Source: a virus. From it: DNA of 21,803 nt. A program made the position numbers and the translations under genes. Shown in pieces: positions 7,459 through 13,589 of the stretch. How positions within the stretch are numbered: the first letter of the stretch is position 1; the number at the start of each line of letters is the position of its first letter. The stretch lies in the IMG/VR virus record IMGVR_UViG_3300032073_000301, positions 1-21,803 of that record; one strand, given 5' to 3'. The notes under the pieces were generated by a model, which made no database searches, was not told where the DNA came from, and saw only the letters and a list, made by a program, of their open reading frames with translations.

Positions 7459-7535
7459 AAATGGGACACAATATAAATAGGTATTAATAATAATAAAATA
7501 TAAAATATATTATTTAATAATATAACATCTTATTA
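7459..7535. other. AT-rich block, candidate duplex-unwinding element of an origin
   Basis: From about 7471 to 7535 the sequence is almost pure A/T (ATAAATAGGTATTAATAATA onward), with TATTAATAAT and ATTATTTAATAATATA arms that can pair. It follows the iterons and lies between the divergent modules, which is a classic origin layout. No gene is seen from 7278 to 7754. An origin is inferred, and promoter-related bending is the alternative. Confidence 0.45.
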
Positions 7536-7557
7536 ACGTTACCATTTTCGATAACGG
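7536..7557 (-). promoter_or_regulatory. Operator-like element, copy 1
   Basis: Read on the minus strand it is CCGTTATCGAAAA followed by TGGTAACGT, matching the element at 15309-15330 at 20 of 22 positions. It contains the inverted pair CGTTA/TAACG. It ends 11 bp before a possible rightward -35 at 7569, a geometry like that of copy 2. Confidence 0.6.
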
Positions 7558-7568
7558 CAAAAAAGTAT

Positions 7569-7597
7569 TTGTTTTTTTTCGGCCCGTGTTTTATGTT
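7569..7597 (+). promoter_or_regulatory. Possible rightward promoter
   Basis: TTGTTT, a 17-nt spacer and TATGTT, a weak match to sigma70 consensus. Support comes mainly from its position just downstream of operator copy 1, as in the promoter at 15344-15372. It would start the amidase transcript with a leader of about 150 nt. Confidence 0.4.
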
Positions 7598-7699
7598 TTT
7601 ATTATGGACGGTGATATTGATTACTTGCTCCCTCAGGGCATGGTTTATTACTATCACTCCGAGCTAATTAAATTAGCAAGCGATTGTGGTGGTCGTGGG

Positions 7700-7726
7700 C
7701 GGTGCGTTTTCTCCTGATGCGCACCG
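7700..7726 (+). other. Leader hairpin before the amidase gene
   Basis: Perfect 7-bp arms CGGTGCG (7700-7706) and CGCACCG (7720-7726) enclose a 13-nt loop containing TTCTCCTG, which is complementary to an SD-like AGGAG. The amidase SD (AAAGGAG) lies about 17 nt downstream. It could modulate lysis-gene translation or act as a weak terminator (TTTTT follows after 6 nt). Confidence 0.4.
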
Positions 7727-7754
7727 TGTCCTGTTTTTATCGAAAGGAGTTAAT

Positions 7755-8318
7755 ATGAAAATTGGAATATGCGCAGGGCATGGTAGATTAGGCGCAGAGG
7801 AACCTCGCCTTTGGGAAATAGAAAGGTGCTTACCTGCTTTAAGTACGGCATTTAGAATGTTAAAAGAGGCGAAACTTGAGGTGTATACTCCAAGCTCAAA
7901 ACTGTATGACCTTGAAAATGATGATGCGCTTATAGAAAAAGTGAAATTTTTTAATAATGAGAAGGTCGATCTGTCTATAGAAATACACATCAACGCAGGT
8001 GGCGGTAATTATTCTACTTGCCTGTATTGGGATAAAAAGGATACGGGGAAATTTTCTGCTGTCGGTAAGGCAGTAGCCGAAGAAATAGAAGAGCAATTCG
8101 ATAACGTAACTCCATGGAGAAGCAATGGCGCAAAGGGGCAATCTTCTTACGGTAGGAGCTTGTATTTCCTTAACAAGACCAATCACCCGTCGGTTATTAC
8201 CGAAATAGGTTTCAAAGATTACTCTGAGCATAGAGATTGGTTGCTTGAACCCTCTTCAGAAGTTTTGCATGGATCAGCAATCGCTCAGGCTATTATTTTA
8301 CACTCGCAACGTAGCTGA
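7755..8318 (+). CDS. N-acetylmuramoyl-L-alanine amidase (Amidase_3-type endolysin)
   Basis: 187 aa from the ATG at 7755, with AAAGGAG upstream. It hydrolyses the amide bond between MurNAc and the peptide in peptidoglycan. Amidase_3 features are GICAGHG (4-10, H9), an acidic metal ligand in WEIER (E21 or E23), SIEIHINAGG (74-83, H78) and VITEIGF (147-153, E150). It consists of the catalytic domain only, with no recognisable cell-wall-binding domain, signal peptide or transmembrane anchor, so it needs a holin. The 91-aa membrane protein at 12580 is the only membrane candidate seen. It ends in TGA directly followed by the ATG of the next ORF in the same frame. Confidence 0.9.
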   Translation: MKIGICAGHGRLGAEEPRLWEIERCLPALSTAFRMLKEAKLEVYTPSSKLYDLENDDALIEKVKFFNNEKVDLSIEIHINAGGGNYSTCLYWDKKDTGKFSAVGKAVAEEIEEQFDNVTPWRSNGAKGQSSYGRSLYFLNKTNHPSVITEIGFKDYSEHRDWLLEPSSEVLHGSAIAQAIILHSQRS

Positions 8319-8819
8319 ATGCCAAGATATCACTCGTCAAATGTAGGTATAGACGGACAACTACGAGTTGAAACAAGTTACAAAGAGAAAGAGTATATTC
8401 GTGATCCTTTCTGTGAGTTATGCGTTGATATATTACGGCAATGTATACACGATGCGAGATGGTTAATAGACCTTCTTACAGCAAAGAAAGTTTATCGTTC
8501 GGCAAAAATGAACGACCGAATGCTCAAACTGTATAGAGCAGACGATCCTATTGATTTCATTTTAGATGAAAAAAACTACTGCTACAATACGTTATGGGCG
8601 CATAGAAAATTCGACCCTGATCCCATATTAGAATGGGCAAGGGAATTTAGTTACACCAACAGTTATTACAGGAGGATAGGACAATGGCGAGAAGTGTATG
8701 CTCAATGGTTATCGTTGGGAATGTCGGAGAGAACCCACAACCGATTGGTGATAACGGAAGCAGGTTTTCAGTTGCTACCACCCAACGGGAAAAGGAGAGG
8801 GCGACCAATGAATGGATAG
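8319..8819 (+). CDS. Hypothetical protein, 166 aa
   Basis: No family is recognised. It contains a helical core with Cys and aromatic residues (DPFCELCVDILRQCIHDARW, LDEKNYCYNTLWAHRKF) and ends in a basic GKRRGRPMNG tail that looks like an AT-hook. The ATG follows the amidase stop with no spacing (TGAATG), in the same frame and without a clear SD, so termination-reinitiation or readthrough is implied. Its last 45 codons overlap the SSB gene in another frame, which is unusually long. The protein composition up to the overlap looks genuine. Confidence 0.65.
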   Translation: MPRYHSSNVGIDGQLRVETSYKEKEYIRDPFCELCVDILRQCIHDARWLIDLLTAKKVYRSAKMNDRMLKLYRADDPIDFILDEKNYCYNTLWAHRKFDPDPILEWAREFSYTNSYYRRIGQWREVYAQWLSLGMSERTHNRLVITEAGFQLLPPNGKRRGRPMNG

Positions 8820-9091
8820 AAAAAACGAATTGGTTCTCAGTTACGGCTTGGGGAAAATTGTCATCTGAGGTCGTTATGAAGTATTTGAAGAAGGGCGATA
8901 AGGTTTTTTGTCAGGGCGATTTTTCTGTTTTTGAAAGCGATGCAGGTAAAACCTACTTGAATTTGAACTGTAAAGACTTCCAAATATTGACGGCTAAATC
9001 TGACAGGTTGCCAACGGTAGAGGAAGTAGCTGATAAATTTGACGGTGAAATTTTGAAGGGTGGAGAGGACGATGACGACCTCCCATTTTAA
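8684..9091 (+). CDS. ssb: Single-stranded DNA-binding protein
   Basis: 135 aa. The OB-fold signature is clear: CSMVIVGNVGENPQ (6-19), FSVATTQR (28-35), TNWFSVTAWGK (48-58) and YLKKGDKVFCQGDF (67-80). The C-terminus is the acidic DDDDLPF tip that binds partner proteins in bacterial SSBs. It protects single-stranded DNA in replication and works with annealing proteins such as the Rad52-type protein in this window. An AGGAGG SD precedes the start, inside the 166-aa ORF. A terminator follows. Confidence 0.95.
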   Translation: MARSVCSMVIVGNVGENPQPIGDNGSRFSVATTQREKERATNEWIEKTNWFSVTAWGKLSSEVVMKYLKKGDKVFCQGDFSVFESDAGKTYLNLNCKDFQILTAKSDRLPTVEEVADKFDGEILKGGEDDDDLPF

Positions 9092-9112
9092 TTCGTAGTG
9101 GTTATTTGTAGA

Positions 9113-9147
9113 GGGGGGTGAGCTTTTTAGCTTTCCTCCCCTTTTTT
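9113..9147 (+). terminator. Rho-independent terminator after ssb
   Basis: A 12-bp stem with one T/T mismatch (GGGGGGTGAGCT / AGCTTTCCTCCCC) closes a TTTT loop and runs into TTTTTTG. It separates the amidase-SSB unit from the ParB/dioxygenase/terminase unit. Confidence 0.85.
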
Positions 9148-9158
9148 GTGCCTATACC

Positions 9159-9187
9159 TTGACAAAGTTATGCGGTGATTTTATAGT
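9159..9187 (+). promoter_or_regulatory. Rightward sigma70 promoter
   Basis: TTGACA (9159-9164), a 17-nt spacer and TATAGT (9182-9187). It is the best consensus promoter in the window, placed just after the ssb terminator and about 70 nt before the ParB-like start. It should drive ParB-like, dioxygenase, TerS, TerL and beyond. Confidence 0.82.
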
Positions 9188-9263
9188 GGAACATAACGAT
9201 ATGTATCAAGAAGCGTCTCCTACTTACGCTGAATGGACATATATTCTACAACAAGGAGAGAAA

Positions 9264-9944
9264 ATGGCACGTAAATCCCTACCTGTAACGTGTGATCCCG
9301 AAGGTCGTTTGCAACGGGTTCCACTGAAAGAGTTACAGCAGTTTCAAGGCGCATTAAAGACACTGTATAAACCTGCGTATGAAAAGCTAAAGTCCTCTTT
9401 TCAAGAGTTTGGATTCGCTTTTCCTATGTTTATTTGGCATGGTCATAATAAGATTTTAGACGGACACCAAAGGCTTCACGTCCTAACCAAAGAGGGTTGG
9501 GATGTAAAAGGTGGCGTTCCTGTCGTTGCGGTGACGGGCGAAACTGAAGCGGAAGTTGCCAAGAAAATACTTATTATAAGTTCTCAGTATGGCAAAATTA
9601 ACGAGCAGGGGTTATATGAGTTTACGGAAAATTTTTCAATTCCGCTCACGGAATTCAAGTTGCCCGAACTGTCGGATATTGACATGGATCGGTTCATGGC
9701 ATCTTTCTATGAAGATTTTGATTTGCCTGAAGATGGTGATATTGGCGGTTATATGGATGACGAGGATCTTGGACCTGCGGAGGCGCAAGCAATATCGCAA
9801 GTAATATTATATTTCAAGCAAGCGGAATACAGTGAGATAATCAACAAAATGGAAGAGCTTATAGAAAATACAGACGACGAATTGATAGACGACCCTTCTT
9901 CACTGTTAATTTCGCTCGTAAGGAAGGCGCATGAAGCAAATTGA
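9264..9944 (+). CDS. ParB-like nuclease-fold protein linked to TET/JBP
   Basis: 226 aa from the ATG at 9264, which has AAGGAGAG 4-10 nt upstream; an open frame back to 9159 would use the -35 box as a TTG start and is rejected. The ParB/sulfiredoxin core is visible as FGFAFPMFIWHGHNKILDGHQRL (49-71 in outline), with the DGHQR motif at 66-70, and a second segment VPVVAVTGETEAEVAKKI. There is no ParB HTH or dimerisation domain, so plasmid partitioning is unlikely. The C-terminal half is acidic (DLPEDGDIGGYMDDEDLG) then helical. ParB-like proteins next to TET/JBP dioxygenases and terminases are a described phage arrangement; their exact role (nuclease, kinase or modification partner) is unsettled. 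It overlaps the dioxygenase by 14 nt. Confidence 0.82.
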   Translation: MARKSLPVTCDPEGRLQRVPLKELQQFQGALKTLYKPAYEKLKSSFQEFGFAFPMFIWHGHNKILDGHQRLHVLTKEGWDVKGGVPVVAVTGETEAEVAKKILIISSQYGKINEQGLYEFTENFSIPLTEFKLPELSDIDMDRFMASFYEDFDLPEDGDIGGYMDDEDLGPAEAQAISQVILYFKQAEYSEIINKMEELIENTDDELIDDPSSLLISLVRKAHEAN

Positions 9945-10821
9945 CGTTGCTAAACGCAACTACCCTGTTGATAAAGCTAACAAGCAATACGCAAGGGAAG
10001 ATGACGTTGATGAAATAATAAAGCCACCATTTCATTTAACTGCAGACGGTAGACGCATTGCTTCCGCTGTTATAATGGATTCACCAACCCTTGACGTAGT
10101 GGAGAAGACAATAAGAAAAGTTGAGTATCATACGGCTACAAGATTGTCGGGGTTTGATTCTACTTCTCGAATATTTGGCTACAAGCCACGCGACCCTGTT
10201 CGTAACCCTTTTTGCTCTGCAACTAAACTTGCGGAAAAGGAACCATCAACATTTCGTGCCGTTTGTGGTTTGGCTACCGATATAGAGCGTGACTACAAAA
10301 AATTATTCCCTGCACAATACAAGGATCACACAGAGAAGGTCTCTGAGGTGTCTAAAGAATACCGTATGGGGGAAACCGTGTTCACTTCGGGTATAATTAA
10401 TAAAGACAATCAACTACCTTACCATTACGATGTCGGGAACTTTAATGACGTTGTTTCGTGTATGGTTTCTTTTACGTCGGGGGTAGACGGTGGAAATCTT
10501 TTGATGCCCGAATATAACGTAGGCATAGAAACCACTAACAGGTCGCTGATTATATTTAACGGGCAAGGAGTCTTGCATGGTGTGTCTCCTTTTGATATAT
10601 CAAGCAAAGGGTATCGTTATACACTTGTTTACTATTCACTTAAGAAAATGTGGGAATGCCTTACTCCTGACGAAGAGTTAAAACGGGTTCGGGCGTATAG
10701 AAGAGAACAGCTACTAAAACGAGCCAACGATCCTGATTATAAAAAGACCAACGAAGGGCGCGACAGGCTTGGACGGAATAGAGTTATGATGCGCTCTCGT
10801 AAGCGAAAAAAAAAGAATTAA
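9931..10821 (+). CDS. TET/JBP-family 2-oxoglutarate/Fe(II) dioxygenase
   Basis: 296 aa. The double-stranded beta-helix ligands are readable: HYD (H165, D167), the distal histidine in GVLHGVSPF (H216), and an arginine for 2-oxoglutarate in YRYTLVYY (R229), with a DGGNLLMPE strand between them. The upstream region (GFDSTSRIFGYKPR, C95) fits the N-terminal part of phage TET/JBP proteins. Such enzymes oxidise the methyl of 5-methylpyrimidines in DNA, giving 5-hydroxymethylcytosine or 5-hydroxymethyluracil. The tail (RSRKRKKKN) is strongly basic and may bind DNA. ParB-like upstream and terminase downstream match known neighbourhoods. A different 2OG oxygenase, such as a prolyl hydroxylase, is the main alternative. 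Confidence 0.82.
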   Translation: MKQIDVAKRNYPVDKANKQYAREDDVDEIIKPPFHLTADGRRIASAVIMDSPTLDVVEKTIRKVEYHTATRLSGFDSTSRIFGYKPRDPVRNPFCSATKLAEKEPSTFRAVCGLATDIERDYKKLFPAQYKDHTEKVSEVSKEYRMGETVFTSGIINKDNQLPYHYDVGNFNDVVSCMVSFTSGVDGGNLLMPEYNVGIETTNRSLIIFNGQGVLHGVSPFDISSKGYRYTLVYYSLKKMWECLTPDEELKRVRAYRREQLLKRANDPDYKKTNEGRDRLGRNRVMMRSRKRKKKN

Positions 10822-10845
10822 TCGGTATACCTATAAGGTAAAGAG

Positions 10846-11250
10846 ATGACAGAACAATTAATTGACAAAAAAAAGAGGGGTAGGCCTAAAGGCTCTACTA
10901 CCGTCGTAATAGACGCTGAACAGGTGCGGAAGTTAGCGCGAATGCAATGCACTTATGATGAAATTGCTGACGTTCTCGGTATAGCTCGCTCCACGTTTCA
11001 GTTGAAACTGCAAGAACCTGCGGTCAGGCAAGCGTATGATTCGGGACGTTCTCAAGGTAAGATGGCGTTACGAACGAAAATGTTTGAACGGGCCATAGAC
11101 CAAAGCGACAGACTTGCGATCTTTTTAGCAAAAAACTACTTGGGTATGAGTGAAGTAGTTAAGGTTAATGAAGATGACGGTTCTACGGTTGCGTCTACGT
11201 TTTATGAAGCTATGGCAGAGATGGATGAAACGGTAGGACAGGATGAGTAG
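10846..11250 (+). CDS. Terminase small subunit
   Basis: 134 aa. The N-terminus carries an AT-hook-like KKRGRPKGST (9-18). A helix-turn-helix follows (YDEIADVLGIARSTFQLKL, about 38-56). A helical segment for oligomerisation comes next (QGKMALRTKMFERAIDQ), then the AIFLAKNYLGMSE stretch common in small terminases. It recognises the packaging site on concatemeric DNA and delivers it to TerL. It overlaps the TerL start by 8 nt and follows the dioxygenase by 24 nt, so packaging and DNA modification genes share a transcript. Confidence 0.88.
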   Translation: MTEQLIDKKKRGRPKGSTTVVIDAEQVRKLARMQCTYDEIADVLGIARSTFQLKLQEPAVRQAYDSGRSQGKMALRTKMFERAIDQSDRLAIFLAKNYLGMSEVVKVNEDDGSTVASTFYEAMAEMDETVGQDE

Positions 11251-12580
11251 CTTATTACCTAAAAGGTGGTTCCCGTTATCTCCAATTAAAGAGCAATTAC
11301 AGGCGTATAACGGTAAGCATAGATTTAATACATTGCCTTGCGGTAGGCGTTCGGGTAAAACAGAGATAATCGGTAAGCGTAGATTAATTCGTAGGGCTAT
11401 GAAAGGAAGTAAATATCCTAACCCTAAGTTTTTTGCAGGTGCGCCAACAAGGGATCAAGCAAAGAGGATTTATTGGGCAGACCTTAAAGAGATGATACAT
11501 CCTGATTGGAGAAAGGGAGAGCCAAGCGAGGGTGAGTTGGTTATCCGATTAAGAAACGGTTCGGATATACACGTTATAGGATTAGATAGACCTGAGCGTA
11601 TAGAGGGTGTCGGTTGGGATGGAGGGGTGTTGGATGAATACGCAAATATGAAACCACAGGTATGGGAGAGCCATATTCGCCCTGCGTTATCTGACAAATT
11701 GGGATGGTGTGATTTTATTGGGGTTCCTGAAGGGAGGAATCACTATTATGAATTACACTTGAGGGCGATGGCCGAGATGGAAGAAAAGGGAGAGGACTCT
11801 GAATGGGGTGCTTACAGTTGGACTTCAAGTCTCGTATTACCCAAAGAAGAAGTAGAAGCGGCTAAGAGTTCGATGGATCCGTTGACGTTCGCTCAAGAGT
11901 ACGAAGCGTCCTTCGTGAACTTCGCAGGTCAGGCTTATTACACTTATTCACAAGACAACGTAGAGAGCGTCCAATACGACGCAACTCAACCACTTATTTT
12001 CTGTTTCGACTTTAACGTGAGTCCTTCCGTAGCAGTTATTTGCCAAGAGCTTGAATTTGAAGATGGGACAGAAGGGACAGCGGTAATCGGAGAGGTCTAT
12101 ATTCCACGCAACGGAAATACTGTAGCTGTTTGCAGTAAGCTGATAGAGGATTATGGGGATCATGAGAACGTGGTAATGTGTTATGGGGACGCAACGGGCG
12201 CATCAAGTGGGACAGCGCAAGTAGCAGGTAGCGATTGGGATATAATAGAGCGTGAACTTCGTGGTGTTTTTGGTGGAAGGCTTTATATGCGCGTTCCTCG
12301 TAGTAACCCAAGAGAAAGAGTGCGTGTAAATGCAGTGAATACTCGCTGTTGTGATGCGGAAGGCAACGTAAGTTTGCGCGTGAATCCATATTTAGCACCA
12401 AACTTACACAAAGACTTAGAGGGCGTTCGTGTTTTGGAAGGTGGAAGCGGACAGATAGACAAAAAGAACGACCCAAAATTAACGCACTGTAGCGATGCGT
12501 TCGGATATTATATAGTTGCAGAATTTCCCGTTGACGCTGAAGACCGTGTTTCAGCATTTTCTATGGAGAGTGTAATCTAA
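11243..12580 (+). CDS. Terminase large subunit
   Basis: 445 aa. ATPase domain: Walker A-like GRRSGKT (34-40), an adenine-region segment near the N-terminus, Walker B GGVLDEYANM (127-136, D131/E132), and a coupling motif around IGVPEGRN. Nuclease domain (RNase H-like): FDFNVSP (D256), YGDATG (D316) and CSDAFGYY (D418) give the acidic metal-binding triad. It cuts and translocates DNA into the procapsid through the portal. Length and motif order are normal. No intein or truncation is seen. It ends TAATG into the membrane-protein gene. Confidence 0.95.
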   Translation: MSSLLPKRWFPLSPIKEQLQAYNGKHRFNTLPCGRRSGKTEIIGKRRLIRRAMKGSKYPNPKFFAGAPTRDQAKRIYWADLKEMIHPDWRKGEPSEGELVIRLRNGSDIHVIGLDRPERIEGVGWDGGVLDEYANMKPQVWESHIRPALSDKLGWCDFIGVPEGRNHYYELHLRAMAEMEEKGEDSEWGAYSWTSSLVLPKEEVEAAKSSMDPLTFAQEYEASFVNFAGQAYYTYSQDNVESVQYDATQPLIFCFDFNVSPSVAVICQELEFEDGTEGTAVIGEVYIPRNGNTVAVCSKLIEDYGDHENVVMCYGDATGASSGTAQVAGSDWDIIERELRGVFGGRLYMRVPRSNPRERVRVNAVNTRCCDAEGNVSLRVNPYLAPNLHKDLEGVRVLEGGSGQIDKKNDPKLTHCSDAFGYYIVAEFPVDAEDRVSAFSMESVI

Positions 12581-12855
12581 TGACAGAATTGATAGCGATT
12601 GTCTTAATCTTATTTGTCTGCCTTTTTGATGCCTTGCGCGATGCGTGGATGCGTAGCGAGGGATGGTGGAAGCGTCACTGCGTGAAATGGATCAGCTTTT
12701 ATAGTCCGTTGGCCTTCATATCGGTGTTGCACGTTCGTTGGGAGTATTGGATACCGTTAACGATAGCGTCGTGGTTGGTTTGGAGAGCGTCGCTGTTTTA
12801 CATTGGCGGTAAAAATTGGCCAAGCCATTGGACTCGTTATTTCCCTAAAGGTTGA
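12580..12855 (+). CDS. Small membrane protein, possible holin
   Basis: 91 aa. A hydrophobic N-terminal helix (ELIAIVLILFVCLFDAL, 3-19) is followed by a charged loop, then two more hydrophobic stretches (WISFYSPLAFISVL about 37-50 and WIPLTIASWLVWRASLFYI about 57-75), with a polar, basic C-terminus. Size and two to three membrane segments fit a holin, which the amidase would need. It is rich in Trp, and its place after TerL rather than beside the amidase makes the call tentative. Its stop codon merges into the first unit of the GATRCA array. Confidence 0.6.
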   Translation: MTELIAIVLILFVCLFDALRDAWMRSEGWWKRHCVKWISFYSPLAFISVLHVRWEYWIPLTIASWLVWRASLFYIGGKNWPSHWTRYFPKG

Positions 12856-12935
12856 TACAAAAACTGATGCAAAACTGATGCAATTATGATACAAAATAGA
12901 TGTTACGTGATTAAGATTGATTGATCTGATTAGGA
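12854..12935 (+). repeat. GATRCA repeat array A (short)
   Basis: About eight units of 9-12 bp starting with GAT: GATACAAAAACT, GATGCAAAACT, GATGCAATTAT, GATACAAAATA, GATGTTACGT, then degenerate GATT units. It starts at the stop codon of the membrane-protein gene and ends at the SD (AGGAGAG) of the zinc-ribbon gene. It is the same family as array B. Confidence 0.85.
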
Positions 12936-12942
12936 GAGCATA

Positions 12943-13065
12943 ATGATATACGCTAATTTGGTTTTGTCAGACTATGTCTGCCCTGCTTGCGGTGAATTTT
13001 TAGATTCATATGCCTGTAAATTGATCTGTCATAATTGTGGCCTACATTTTAGTTGTGATGAATGA
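12943..13065 (+). CDS. Zinc-ribbon mini-protein, 40 aa
   Basis: A 40-codon ORF with a good SD (TAGGAGAG, 5 nt spacing). Two C-x2-C knuckles, CPAC (13-16) and CHNC (29-32), each followed by Gly, form a textbook zinc ribbon. C25 and C38 are extra. It is the only coding stretch inside the GATRCA array, so it could bind the array, a polymerase or the packaging machinery; none of these is shown. Its size suggests an adaptor rather than an enzyme. Confidence 0.75.
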   Translation: MIYANLVLSDYVCPACGEFLDSYACKLICHNCGLHFSCDE

Positions 13066-13071
13066 GTAAGT

Positions 13072-13580
13072 GATGCAAAAACGATACAAAAACGATACAA
13101 AATTGATGCAACTGTGATGCAATTATGATACAAAACTGATACACCTTGATTCAATTAGATGTAACTGCGCGACATTAGATGTAACTGCCACACATTAGAT
13201 ACATCTGCGTTCGATGAGATACGAAAATTTGGTATCTCATTCACATTAGACGTAACTGCCACACATTAGATACGCAGATACAAATTAGATACAAATTAGA
13301 TACAAAAATGATGCAATTATGATGTAAAAATGATGCAATTATGATGTAAAAATGATGTAAAAATGATGCAATTATGATGCAAAGTGATTAAATTAGATGC
13401 AATTAGACGTATCTCATTCACATTAGATACATCTGCTTGACATTAGATACCGTAGATACGCGCAGATACAAATTAGATACAAAGACGATACAAAGACGAT
13501 ACAAAACTGATACAAAAACGATTGAAGAATGATACAAAAACGATTAAAGAATGATGTTACGTGATGTTAACTGATTCAAA
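13072..13580 (+). repeat. GATRCA repeat array B (long, helically phased)
   Basis: About 41 degenerate units, nearly all beginning GAT followed by ACA, GCA or GTA. Units are mostly 11 bp (GATACAAAAAC, GATGCAATTAT, GATGTAAAAAT, GATACAAATTA) or 20 bp (CATTAGATGTAACTGCCACA type). Blocks alternate: 11-bp units at 13072-13140, 20-bp units to about 13265, 11-bp units to about 13385, 20-bp units around 13405-13445, and 11-bp units to 13552. A 19-bp segment GTATCTCATTCACATTAGA occurs at 13232 and 13409. The unit length is not a multiple of 3 and stops are dense, so it is non-coding. A-tracts recur once per helical turn, predicting curved DNA. Confidence 0.9.
13214..13240. repeat. Perfect inverted repeat inside array B
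   Basis: Nine-bp arms ATGAGATAC (13214-13222) and GTATCTCAT (13232-13240) flank the 9-nt GAAAATTTG. It sits within the first 20-bp-unit block and could be a dimer binding site or a hairpin. Confidence 0.7.
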
Positions 13581-13589
13581 GAGGGTGGA

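Noticed and set aside
7604-7717. 37-codon ORF (ATG at 7604) before the amidase
   Set aside because: There is no SD, it starts at the predicted transcription start and it ends in the leader hairpin; probably chance.
8316-8318. Alternative genetic code with TGA reassigned
   Set aside because: TGA ends many genes here at ATGA overlaps (for example 3723, 3893, 5161, 16841), so it works as a stop.
9159-9263. TTG start giving the ParB-like protein 35 more residues
   Set aside because: The TTG is part of a consensus TTGACA -35 box, there is no SD before it, and the ATG at 9264 has a strong one.
9264-9944. ParB-like protein as a plasmid or phage partition ParB
   Set aside because: No HTH/parS-binding domain and no ParA gene in the window; it neighbours the TET/JBP gene instead.
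12036-12557. 173-aa ORF on the minus strand
   Set aside because: Antisense to the TerL nuclease domain, whose motifs are intact; no SD.
12854-13580. Repeat array as a CRISPR locus
   Set aside because: Units are 10-20 bp and degenerate, with no unique spacers of constant length and no cas genes nearby.
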